In this document: positions 45,757 to 56,800 of the stretch, piece by piece
How the letters are laid out: every line of letters starts with the position of its first letter
Numbering within the stretch: position 1 is the first letter of the stretch
Assembly (NCBI GenBank): GCA_022496805.1
Contig: CM040086.1
Location: 1,552,501 to 1,616,500, forward strand
Direction: 5' to 3'
Source of the DNA: Pohlia nutans
Lineage: Eukaryota; Streptophyta; Bryopsida; Bryales; Mniaceae
Length of the DNA: 64,000 bases
Position numbers and translations under genes: made by a program
The notes under the pieces: model-generated
Database searches by the model: none
What the model was told of the DNA's origin: nothing
What the model saw: the letters and a program-made list of their open reading frames with translations, nothing else

Positions 45757-46035
45757 TACCGTAGTAGGAAGGCAGGGTCGGCACTTTCATGTCGAATAAT
45801 TAATTAAAGTTTGAAAAGTAGGGGTCGGCACTTTCAAAAATAGTTATTAAAAATTTGGCTATTAATAACTAACATTGAATTTTACTAGCGGCTACACGTT
45901 TTCCTGTGTTTTTGTCTACAATTTTTGTTGACTTCATTTTTGTTGATTTCGACAAAATACTTGATAAATTTATTTATTTTTTCGGCATTTTTTTGGGGAA
46001 TTATTTTCTGCCGACCCTGCCTTCCTGGTACGGTA
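45757..46035. mobile_element. TA-flanked MITE, CCGTA..AGGAAGGCAGGGTCGGCA ends
   Basis: The 27-bp ends are inverted copies (45757-45783 and about 46009-46035), flanked by TA. A second copy lies at 62666-62985, sharing the interior (TTGGCTATTAATAACTAACATT, GATTTCGACAAAATAC). A mariner-like origin is inferred from the TA flank. Confidence 0.78.
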
Positions 46036-46328
46036 TGTAAGCGGCCTGAAACCCTCACTTGTGATTGATCAAATCATCAAAACCCAACTCCGATTTGGTG
46101 ATATGAATATTTTACTTAAATTTAGAGTCGGGGTTTGGGTCCGGGGTTCCTGCAAACTCGTCCGGGGTTCCTCCTCGCCGACTTGAACTGCGACTGAGCT
46201 CCCATCGATTGATTCGAATTTTGCGAATTTTGCGAATTTTGCGATGTTGTTGGCGATTGGGTGTGTGGGGGGAGCGCTAAGTTAAGTTAGATCTGTGTGC
46301 AAGCTTTTCGACGTTTGGATTAAGCACA
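46036..46328 (+). promoter_or_regulatory. Presumed promoter and 5' UTR of REP
   Basis: GC content rises here. GTCCGGGGTTCCT occurs twice (46140-46175) and a 9-bp unit GAATTTTGC occurs three times in tandem (about 46217-46244). No TATA box is obvious. Confidence 0.4.
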
Positions 46329-49300
46329 ATGATAGAGCCGAGCGCGTTTGATGCGATCGTGATTGGCACGGGGCTTCCGGAGTCCATTCTCGCGGCCGCC
46401 ATCGCATCGTCGGGGAAGACGGTGTTGCATTTGGATGCGTACGAGGGTTACCTGTCGCCGTGGGCGTCGCTGTCGTTCTCGCAGTTGAGCTCGTTTGCAG
46501 GCCATTTGCCAAAATCTAGTTTCGAAAAGGAGGAGGAAGAAATCCGTTTTGCTCCCGAGGACTTGGACTCGTTTACGCTTCTCCAGGTCAAGGATGCACC
46601 CGCGTTATACTCTGCCGTCAAAGTGTCGCCTCCGCATGATGAATCGGCGCTTGGGCGCCTCAATCGCTACAGCTTGGATTTGGCAGGTAATTTTTTTTCT
46701 TTATTGTGTATTTTCTGTAGTGTAAAAAAATTGGACCCCCTGCTGGAAAGCATCTGTTTGTGTGAAAACGACTTCAGTTTGACACGATTGACACTGTTGA
46801 TCTTGTACTATAGAACATGAGCTTTAAAATGATGTATTGCAATCAGAAAACTGAGGTAAAATGAGAAAATGCCACCGTTGCAAAGTTCAGGGATGCAGAT
46901 TGCCATATTTGGCGTTTTAGATGCTTTAGGTTTTTATTTTTATTTTTATTACTGTGTATTTTCTGTAGTGTAGGAAAATTGGACCCACTGCTGCAAATCA
47001 TCTGTTTATGTGAAAATGACTTCAGTTTCACACGATTGAACGCTCTTGATCTTTTAACACGATTGAACAAGAGCTTTCCAATGATGTATTGCAATCAGAA
47101 TACTGAGGTAAAATGAGAAAATGCCACCGTTGCAAAGTTCAGTGATGCAGATGGCCATATTGGGCGTTTTAGACGTTTAGGGTTAAATTTTTTCTTTGTT
47201 TCAAGTTGGAAATATGCTGGTGATTCACAAGAAGGGAACGGGGTTAATGTTTCGTAGGACCCAAGGTTGTGTTCTGTGCTGGGCCTCTGGTGGATGCACT
47301 CGTCAATGCGCAAGCTGACCATCATGTCAGATTCAAGGCCGTTGAAGCGAGCTTCATTTGGAGGTATTCGCCGATTCATGTGTTGGAATGAAGGTTTCTT
47401 AGGGTTTATATCAATTTGCATGTCTTAACCCCTAAAGGACCAAGGATTCATGGTTTTAAAATGTCAAATTCAATTGATCAATCCTATTGTAAAAAATATA
47501 ATTTCGATGAAACCAAAATTTATTGATCACAATAATCAGTGAAGAACATTGTATCTGTTGGTCAATAAATAAATTTGAACAAAAAGATGTTTACATACAA
47601 AACTGCGAAAAGAAACATGAGGCCCAATTTGGGCTTCTTGGTTCTTTAGGGGTTAAATTCTGTAGAGCAAGTGAGGCAGTTAAAATTGCACGTGAGTTTT
47701 GATAAGTGCGCATTAAGCATAAATTCTTATCAAGCAGTTTTTGCACAAAAATTATCATTGAGAAAGTGGGTGGATAGCCTCTAGCTTTAGTGACCATGTT
47801 AGAAGCACAATGGGGGTAATATTAGGTTGAATAGGCAGAAGAAAAAGGCAGGAAAAAGTACTGTGTGTAGCATATTCCAAATTTACATGTAAAAGTTTGT
47901 GTTTGCAGGGATGGTCAAATGACTGCTGTTCCAGCATCTCGCGCTGATGTGTTTCGGGATAAGACTTTGAGCCTTTCGGATAAGCGATTCTTGATGCGGT
48001 TTTTCAAGATGGTCACTGATTACACCGAATCGCAGGATGGAGAATTAGCAGCTGGGGACCTCGACAGGCCCTTCGTGGAGCTTCTTCGGAGACAACAATT
48101 ACCAATTTCAATTCAAGAGTATGTTGAATCTGCTCTTGGAAACTGCTTATGTCAGAAAATTCCTTACGATTAGAGTTAACCGAAAAGTCAGCCCAAAGAG
48201 GAGAGTTTTGACAAACTCATGTTAACTCATATCGAAACAAAAATAGACCAAAACCTAGTCTATGCCGAGTTTTGAGATAATCTAAAACAAGGCCTTATTA
48301 TTTTCCATACCTCGCTATAGCACTCACACCTTCCACCAAAGCTCCAAAGTCCATGTCCAAAAGGAGACAATCTATGACAAAACACTATAAAATCCAAGTA
48401 AAGCCCAAGTATAGTTCAAAAGAGAGGTTAGAAGTAGAGCTGAAAGGAGGTTAGATGGAGGAATTTTCGGTTAACTCTATTGTATGGAGATGATGGAATG
48501 TGGCAGAAGCTCGGTTTCTTCTTTCTGGATTTGAACCAGTGATGGAAGTTGTGTTTTCTGGCTTATAACTTTGCTTTTTGTCTATCAGAATCATCCTGTA
48601 TGCGATTGCATTGGTCGATGACGATCAGGAACAAAGTGCAGATGCAGCAACCCTTGTCTCAACTAAGGATGGGCTTCAGACCTTGGCACTTTACCTGGCC
48701 TCCGCAAGTAGGTAAGGCTTGTTATTAGATAGCTGATCTGTCAAATTCGTATTTGGAGCAGTGATTTTTTTTCAGGAGACAGTTTAGCATTTTTGCTACT
48801 TTTCCATGGCTTGAAGAGCAATCCAGGCTCTCCTTGGATGCTCTTTTCATATTGTAATATCAGGGTAATACACCTGTGCTACCTAGGTGCTACTTAGGCA
48901 ATACCTAGGTTTAACGAGGCTACACATCTTGACTCCATGTAGGAAATCTGGGTACTATTCCTTCTTTTTCAAAAATCCTTTGTATCAATTAGCCAGCCCA
49001 AATTCTATGTAACAATTTGGCTAAAATTAGAAACCCAAAAAAATCACTGAACTAGAGGGCATTGTGGATTTCTCTGAGCGTTCTCCTCCTTCCATTTCAG
49101 GTTTCCAGATGCTCCGGGTGCCTTTTTGTATCCCATGTACGGGCATGGAGATTTGCCGCAAGCATTCTGTCGTTGTGCAGCTGTACGCGGAGCTCTCTAT
49201 GTAGGATCACTACTCTCCCGTTGAAGAGATGACTGTTTTTTCCTTCTTTCAAATTACAGACTTTCCATCTTTGTGCCAAAACATACCAAGCTTTCTAGAG

Positions 49301-51499
49301 AAGTATTGTGGTTCGAACGTGAATTGATTCAATATCTTACGTGTTTTTTGTATTGCAATCTACAAGATCATAACATAGTGTATCCTGTCAACCAGGTATT
49401 GCGAATGCCAGTCGTTAATCTCCTTCTTGACAAGGTACTCTATTTGACTTTGTTTCTGACTCATATTATAACGTTGTAATTGCTGATTTTTGAGAAACCG
49501 TGAGATTAATAATACCTGAAATAGTGTTACTCAGATGCGACTGTTGAGGGTCCATGCAGGAAAGTGGGGTTTGCAAGGGCGTACAAATAGCATCAGGGCA
49601 GGTACTTCATAGTGAGAAGGTGATTGCTAGTCCTACCTTCTGTGTGGAGCCAGAATCTACACCCACGGTTGATTTAGATTCGGAGGAAAGTGCACATTTA
49701 CGTTCTTCTGATGTTCCAAGCACGTCTTCTGGAGGTGGAGATTCGACAAAAGTGGCCCGCTGTCTATGTATAACAGACCAGACACTACAACCCGGATTAA
49801 GCACTGTTCTGGTCATTTTTCCTCCCAATTGTGAGTCCTCTTACGGTTCAAAAAATCCCAAGAAATACATTGGATAATGACTAGACTGAACCTTTGGTTC
49901 GTTTCAAAGTTTGCTGATCTATTTTAAATCACAATGTCATTAGCAGTCGCAACATTAACCCCTAAAGGACCAAGAAGCCCAAATTGGGCCTCATGTTTTT
50001 TTTAGCAGTTTTGAGTAGGTCTTTTGTGGACTTTCCTCTTGTTCAAATTTCTTTGTTTCTTGACCAATACATACAATGTTCTTCACTGATTCCGGTGATA
50101 TAAAATTTGGTTCCATCTGAATTCTACTTTTCACAACGTGATCAATTGAATTTGTCATTTTAAAGTCATGAATCCTTGGTCCTTTAGGGATTAATTTGCT
50201 GCAGTCGCCCAAACTGACTTTACGGAAAATTTTGTGCAGCTCTTAATAGAGGGAAATCAAAGGTTGTAAGAGCATTGCAGCTGGGAGCAGCTTCTGACGT
50301 TTGTCCTGATGGCAAGTGAGTTCTCATACTCTTAACCTTATGATTATATGATTTTAGCTTCTAAAGACTCGGTTATGATGTTGTTACCTGTCCGAGACTT
50401 TCGTTTTCATTTAGTTTGAATGATGATATCAGCTCTCGGTTCTGCATCTCTGATTTTGAGGTCCATAAGTTGGTTGGACGTATGCCTCTTAGTCTACATC
50501 ATATTAATTTCCTTCAACCTGAACCATGTAGGTTACATAGCCATGTTTTGAAAAAACTAACCTTCTAGGCGCTACATTTTTTAAAAGTGGTAGCAACTCC
50601 TCTAGAATTGGATCTCTTATCAAATTTTATTTTATTTTAGATCGTCAATGTTGCTCATTAGTTCTGTTTTATGTTCTGTTTGTGGATGATAGGTACGTTG
50701 TACAACTCTCAGTGAAATGCTCAGACGTAACAGAAGCAGAAGAAACCCTGCAGGCTGCAAAGGATTCATTGTTTCGTGAGAACGACTCTGAAATAGATAC
50801 AGAGTCGGTCAAACCAAAGTTGTTATGGTCCATTTTCCTCATCCAGGAAATTCCAAAGCCCTCTCAGGTAACTTGCCAATTAATCAAGTTTCTTCCATTA
50901 CGTCTCAATTTTATGTGTAATGGTCTCCTTCGCTCTGTCGTCAATATCCAGTACTATCTGATATAATGATCACAATTCCTTCCATGAGCAGGTCTTGAGA
51001 GAATTGAAAATGTGCGTCATGCCGGACGGAACTATTGATTACCGCAGCATGATGAAATGCACCGAGACGGTACTTATTTTACCCAATTTTACCTTCAGAT
51101 CCACTAGAAATACCAGCTTATTTTTTTGGAACTGCAAGTCCTTGAGTACGTTTCTTTCAAATTTTCTGTACTTATTTTTACAGGAAGTCCTTCAGTTTTC
51201 GTTTATATATTATCTGAAATTGTTCCATTCTTTGACTAGTCAGGATCAGTAGGCAAGTGACTCTTATTTGATCTACCTGTTTTGAGTACGTGATAAATTG
51301 GAGCCTCACCATTTCCTGGTCGAGCACAAAATTTTAGGTTTAGTAATTCTTGTATTCTGCTTTTTGATTGAGACTGAACCTTGTTGTCCGGCAGATCTTC
51401 CATGAACTCTATCCAGAGAATGAGATGTTTCCTAAGCCACCAGTTACTTCCACAAGTGATCAAGAAGATGGAGAAGCAGATGAGGTAGATGAGCTTTGA
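46329..51499 (+). CDS. REP: Rab escort protein (REP), Rab geranylgeranylation
   Basis: Binds newly made Rab GTPases and presents them to Rab geranylgeranyl transferase in the cytosol. Eleven exons: 46329-46686, 47258-47363, 47909-48118, 48589-48711, 49101-49200, 49396-49434, 49560-49830, 50240-50315, 50693-50867, 50992-51069, 51395-51499, totalling 1641 nt (546 aa; plant REP about 560). All junctions are in phase. The GDI-type N-terminus reads [20 protein letters not shown] followed by [19 protein letters not shown]. Further marks are [43 protein letters not shown], an acidic insert in exon 7, and ENEMFPKPP near the end. Exon 3 ends at GA|GTATGT, well before the MITE at 48171. Introns 1, 2, 3 and 7 contain repeats. 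The C-terminal end is discussed with the following exons. Confidence 0.93.
46703..47186 (+). repeat. Two tandem family H repeats in REP intron 1
   Basis: Unit 1 (46703-46940) and unit 2 (46942-47186) both start GTGTATTTTCTGTAGTGTA and end with CGTTTTAGA(T/C)G. Only unit 2 ends in a TTAA-type terminus (GACGTTTAGGGTTAA). An inverted copy lies in CHMP7 intron 1. Confidence 0.85.
47425..47656. mobile_element. TTAA element, family A (232 bp), REP intron 2
   Basis: TTAACCCCTAAAGGACCAAGG to CTTGGTTCTTTAGGGGTTAA, near-perfect inverted ends of about 16 bp. It is a good reference copy for the family. Confidence 0.9.
48171..48479. mobile_element. TA-flanked MITE (GAGTTAACCG ends), REP intron 3
   Basis: GAGTTAACCGAAAAGTCAGC to TTTTCGGTTAACTC with TA on both sides. 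It is intact and shows the unbroken TTAA that was hit in the copy at 4700-5593. Confidence 0.85.
49955..50194. mobile_element. TTAA element, family A (240 bp), REP intron 7
   Basis: TTAACCCCTAAAGGACCAAG to CTTGGTCCTTTAGGGATTAA, intact, in inverse orientation relative to the copy in intron 2. Confidence 0.9.
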
Positions 51500-51508
51500 T
51501 TGTAGCAG

Positions 51509-52894
51509 GTACAAATTGCCTATTTGGCTGAGAATAGATTCAGTTCTCGTGAGGTGTATGTAAAGCCAGAACGTCATTTTTTACTGCAAGGCAGCGGGGG
51601 CAAGAGGTACATTCTGAGCTCCTAGTATAGTTGTAGTATAGCATCACGATTAAAAACATTAGGCGAGCAAGATTGCACAGCTGGTTTTAGTTCAAAGTCA
51701 ATTGAAGAAACTTTATTTATTACAGTGAACATCGAAGTGCCTGTGAAGAATGTGAAGCAGCTGAGTTTCAGATTATGAGACTTTCTGTTGTGAATGAAGA
51801 AAGGTTCATACTGGACCAAATTTCAAATCCTTTGAACTACACTCTTTCTTGGGTGATCTGTTTTGGCATTAGTTGACAGTCCTCTTTCAGTGTTCCATAG
51901 TACTTGTATTTTAAGTGACTGACAGATCTATTGCGACCTCATGCTTGTTGGACACTATGCCAGATTTTTATGACTTGGAGAGCAGCCTGAGCGAATGATG
52001 GCCCTTTGTTGAGGACAAATGCGACTGTATATAAACCCTGCGTATTTGCATTCGCCTTCAATTTTCCATGGCTTTAAGCTATTTTAAATTTATTCTATTT
52101 TTAGAAAGACTCAGTTTTATTGTGTATTCCAACGCACTAAAATATAATATGTACTACCGGTATTTGAATACTGTATGACTGAGTTATGAAATTTCCGATT
52201 TTGCTAATAAGGTGAGAAGGTATCATGCATATTATCACAAGCACTAAGATTCTTAATGTGTACCTGTGAGCTACATTTAGGCCTATTCCCCTTTGGTTTT
52301 GGGATCCCTACCTAGGCTGCTTCTCCGCTGTTAGAAAATTGGCTGCTGTCTTTCAACAATTAACGCTCTTAGTATGTTGATGATTTTTCTGTTTCCAGAG
52401 ATGTTGGGGCATTGCAGAAGTCAGTTCATGAAACGTTATCACCAGAACGTGGTTCTGCAGGTATGTGCAACCCATCTAGTCCTAATGTACGCGCAAATCT
52501 CTTTTATATCACGCCGTTGCTAACCAATATACACGAGTTCTGAACTTACACGAGTTCAGAACTTGACATGTGGAAAGTGTCCAATCACATGAGTACACAA
52601 TAGCAAATATTCTCTGCATATACTGGAATGTGATATTGGAGAATGTGATAATAACGAGTTCAGAACGTATAGTAAGTCTGGTAATTCGAATCTATAGAAG
52701 GAATTGCAGCAGTAATCTAGAATAGAGCTTTCCTTGTCATGCATTGCATCGTAGAACTTCTGATGACAGTATCAGAATCTTAGAATGTTTGGTTGGTTGT
52801 TTTACATACGCTTGCTTCTATGATGCTACTTTCCTTATGAGATTTAATTGTGTCCTTATCAGTTGAGGCGATTGGGTACCGTTACGACGAGTGA
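51509..52894 (+). CDS. Four in-phase coding-like exons after REP, product unknown
   Basis: Exons 51509-51606, 51726-51803, 52399-52460 and 52863-52894 join in phase through GT-AG introns (119, 595 and 402 bp) into an 89-codon chain ending at a TGA at 52892-52894. Residue stretches include YLAENRFSSREVYVKPERHF, ACEECEAAEFQIMRLSVVNE, HETLSPERGSA and EAIGYRYDE. The composition is that of a soluble helical domain; I do not recognise the family. No start codon lies ahead in frame: TAG at 51503-51505 and TGA at 51497-51499 close the frame, so an upstream exon with a phase-0 donor is needed. REP exon 10 (ending 51069) or a 66-nt intron from 51443 would fit. It may be an alternative REP tail or the end of another gene. 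Confidence 0.6.
52545..52680. repeat. Repeat holding the empty site of the 136-bp MITE
   Basis: GAGTTCAGAACTTGACATGTGG through AATAGCAAATATTCT to GAGAATGTGATAATA is shared with 26854-26955. GAGTTC/GAACTC words appear inverted around it, so it may be a small element itself. Confidence 0.7.
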
Positions 52895-53897
52895 GTATCA
52901 CAATTAGGTCCTTCCATGCATGTCAAGACGGATGGTATGATTACATACCCTGTAGAATATTTTCTCAAGTGTGAAAAGAGTTGATGTGAGTAGGCATCTT
53001 TGCAGCCTTTTTTTATTAAATATAATCTCAAAATCATCTGTACTAGATAATCAATGACGAATTAGGTTGCTTAGATAGATAGAAACTACAGTCCTCTTTC
53101 AAGGCCAGCATGAATAAAGTGTCTGTTCATAATGACAATGACCCAGTGTCCACCAGGCGAAGGGTCATTGGAACAAAACTACTCTTCCCTGTCAGGAATA
53201 GACACTCTAGTGACCAGTAACTAGAAACAAAAGTAACTATTAACATAAAGTAGCACGTAACATATGAAACATTAATGGCAAACTAATGAATGGATGTTTC
53301 GATGGGTATAATTTAGGGTTTGGATAATTGCCAAGTCATGATTTCCATGGTTGGTTGGTGGGGACGTTGTGTTACTAAGGTAAGGGGTACAGTTTAAGCA
53401 TTTCAACCTACATGGAGAGCTGATTTTCAATGATAAAAAATTGCAGTAAATAAAACTTTGGGTTTAATAACCAAGTTCAATTTTTAATTAATTTTTTCAC
53501 AATGTATGATTTTGTTACAAATTTTCAAACTTAATATGCATAGACCACTATTAATGATAGTAGGTGTACCGATGACTGTCTTTCATTTCTAGTTCAATCA
53601 GATTGCTAACTTGGTATTCATAATTAATGCTTGTGATAACTAGATTGGGAATTGCTAAAGTTGAAACAAGTGCTTTTATAGTTGAAACAGGTGCTTTTAT
53701 AGGTGATCACAATTGGTACCTAACCGTTTCTGGTGCTTCTATGGCCCGGGTTCAATTCCTGATGGATCTGTTTGAGCAGTGTTGTAGTACACATGACTTG
53801 GTGTTGCTTAGTGAGTTTAGGTTGCCCTACATCTATAAAGTGGCCGATTAACTGTGATAAGCTGCAATGTGTTTTAAAGGAAATCTGAAGTGACTTT
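52895..53897. other. Intergenic between the REP tail exons and the protease
   Basis: Contains a LINE 3' tail copy at about 53075-53225. A run of near-repeats GTTGAAACA(A/G)GTGCTTTTATAG lies near 53657-53702. No gene recognised. Confidence 0.45.
53075..53225 (-). mobile_element. LINE 3' tail copy, diverged
   Basis: GATAGATAGAAACTACAGTCC through AAGTGTCTGTTCATAATG and GACACTCTAGTGACC matches the LINE tail at 11390-11555 in reverse orientation. It has no clear target duplication and is more diverged than the copy at 44279. Confidence 0.7.
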
Positions 53898-56800
53898 CTA
53901 CAGCGTATCACATTGGAGAGGCTGGAAGCCAACGCGCTGATTGACGACATCAAAGACGATGAGATTGTTTTGCTGTTGGATGTTGCCAATGATGGAGAAG
54001 TCATCAGCAGGTCCCATCACAAGACACACAGGACTGCCGGAATCGTCCACGGACATAAACAGGTTCGGCACCGGAATCTCAAAATCATAGCTCCTCATAT
54101 GCACCACCATCTCCGGAAACGTCAAGCTTGAAGCAGGCACGTCTGAAACGTCGTAGCAGAGGTTCATTCCATATGGAGCCGCATCTACCTCCGGATATGC
54201 AATCTGCTGTCGAAAGGCCTGCACCCACAAGTTCCACGTAATAGGTATGTACAGTACAATTCAATGATTTTTTTCGTTGCTTATTTTAGCCAAATTGCTA
54301 CATAAAATTTGGGCTGTCTAATTGATACAAAGGATTTTTGAAAAGGAATAATAGCAAGAATAAAGGAATAATTGATACAAGGGAATAATAGCAAGATTTT
54401 CAACATGTAGTCAAGATGTGTAGTCTCTTTAAACCTAAGGATCAACCAAGTATTGCACCTAGGTAGCACATGTGTATTACCCTGATATTACTTGTATATC
54501 TATTATATTAAATGCACAATGTCACGGCTGATGTCACGACCCTGTGTCACAAAATTGGTCACGTTTTCATCCACCATTTCATCCTCAATGTTTCATTCAC
54601 TATACTTTATCCACTGCACTTTGTCCACCAGAATCTGTTGTTTTGCAATACGCTATTTGCTGGTTAACCCTTAAACGTCATGGTAAGCCCCATGGGCTTA
54701 GTAAAAAGAGAATAATGAAGAAAAAAGTTGATTTTCTCAACCAAATCAAGCGAGACTTGTTGCGTTGGAAAGCTACTGAAAAAGCGAAAACCTTGGTAAA
54801 AATTGTACTCTAGAAATTCCGTTTAAAGAGGTGGGCGGGGTGAGTGAAATTAGAAAGTACAGTACCGCTAGAATTGGGTTGAGGGCCGATTGTCTCCACG
54901 AGGTAATAGTAGTTCCAGAGTCAAGGATGACACCGCCATTGCCGTTGCTATCAATCCGAAACGCCGAGGGAGGAGTGTTGACGCGGTGTCGGCCGACACT
55001 GACTCCCGTCACGTCCACGTAATAAAAGCTTGGATTATCAGCATTCGCAAGCAACGGCGTGAACGTGACGTTGGAATTCTCCGCCGCGTTTCCGAACGTG
55101 ATGGGACTGGAGCCTGGTGTGGCGCTATCAGAAGGGTTTACCAAGCAATAGGAGAAGATTTCTGCAATGGAAGGGCTGAGTTGCGAGGGCAGCGAGAGAG
55201 GACCCTGGCCCAAGCCAACTAACCCGTCTGCGTCTGCAAATGTCCCCTGGTTGTTCCGCCCACACCCAAACGCCACATGTGACAGCGCCGAGCTCCCCAG
55301 GGTCACCGTCTCGAAGGCCAAGTCTCCTCGGGTGCTGGAGCCGTCGCCGTAGGCGTACGAGTATGTGCAGGTATTTCTCATACTACACGTTGTTGGCCGA
55401 GGAAGAGCCTGCCAATAATCCAATCAATTGGTACTTTGGAGTCATACTGAATCATTCATATCACATAACATTCAGTAGCCTTCCAAGACGTAACATATGT
55501 AACATTCTCTCTGATGCAACGAACATATGTTAGCATTGATTTTAGCTAACTCATATATTGCTTGTGATCCACACATGAGCAAAGACAGGTTTTCCAAGAA
55601 AAAACATCACTTCCTCTGCACTTGTCTTGTAATTTGATGCAACGAACATATGCTAACATTGATTTTAGCTAACTCATATATTGTTTGTGATCCACACATG
55701 AGCGAAGACAAAAAAAACACTTCCTGTGCACTTGTCTTGTAATCCGATGCAACAAACATATGCTAACATTGATTTTATCTAGCTCATATGTTGTTTATGA
55801 TCCACACATGAGCAAAGACGACAAAAAAACCACTTCTTGTGCACTTGTCTCGTAATTTTTCTTTCTTAGAATCTGTAAAACAACAACTTCAAATTGAATA
55901 AATGATTAGGATTTTTTTTTTTCAAAAGCATCATGTATAATTATGGGACGGAGGGGAGTAGAGAGGAGTTGTCAATCGGCACTAACGCTGCAGAAAGTGT
56001 CGGTGCATCCAGCGGGTGAGTAGGAACTGGAGGCGAAGGGGTTGAACAGCGCGTTGGGTTGCTGGAAGCAGCGCATGCAGGGCGCGCACTGGACCCAGCA
56101 GAGGTCACTGCCGGTGTCGACAATGGCGATGAATTGCTGCGGCGGTGAGCCCAACGAGAATTGCATCACGTACTCACCGCTGCCTTCCGACACTGGGCTC
56201 TCGATGTCCTCTGTTGCCTCCAGACGTCGTCTCCGGAGCTTGTTCTCCAGCTGCTTCACGCGTCTCTGGCTGCGTTTCACGGCGTCCAGTAACCTCGATT
56301 TGGCCGATTTGTTAGTCCCGGGTTGAAGACTGTCCCTGTGCACAAGGTTGGCCCGTAAGACCTGAAAAACACAATTATAGGAGCCAAATTAGTCGAAGAA
56401 TTATTAACCCCTAAGGTAGGAGCGCCCAACGCCGATAATTTCTAGACATGTTTGGCATTTTAGAATACAAATCTAAGCACGTCATAGAGCCCTTAATGTT
56501 TTTTTGACCAAAATGATAAGCTATCTATGTTCTACCTTGATTTACATTCTAGAATGACTATCGTGTTTAGAAATTATCGGTATTGGGTACACTGTTGGAA
56601 TTGGGTGCTCCTACCTTAAAGGACCAAGGATTCATGGATTTAAAACTGACAAATTCAATTGATCAAAATTATAATTCAAACGAGTATGTCATCGGAACCA
56701 GTGAAGAACATTGATTAAAACATGAATAAATGTGAACAAATGGAACTCCACTTAGAATCTACTAAAAAATGCTAAGGATTCAATGGATTTAAAGTGAGAA

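Noticed and set aside
48119..48173. Extension of REP exon 3 to the stop at 48171
   Set aside because: A consensus GTATGT donor at 48119 joins in phase to exon 4 and restores the conserved REP sequence; the extension ends at a transposon edge.
54773..54866. Reading the protease exon 3 frame on to its stop at 54773 as the true C-terminus
   Set aside because: The DSGT half would lack the conserved final domain; splicing at 54866 to 54218 restores it in phase with correct spacing.
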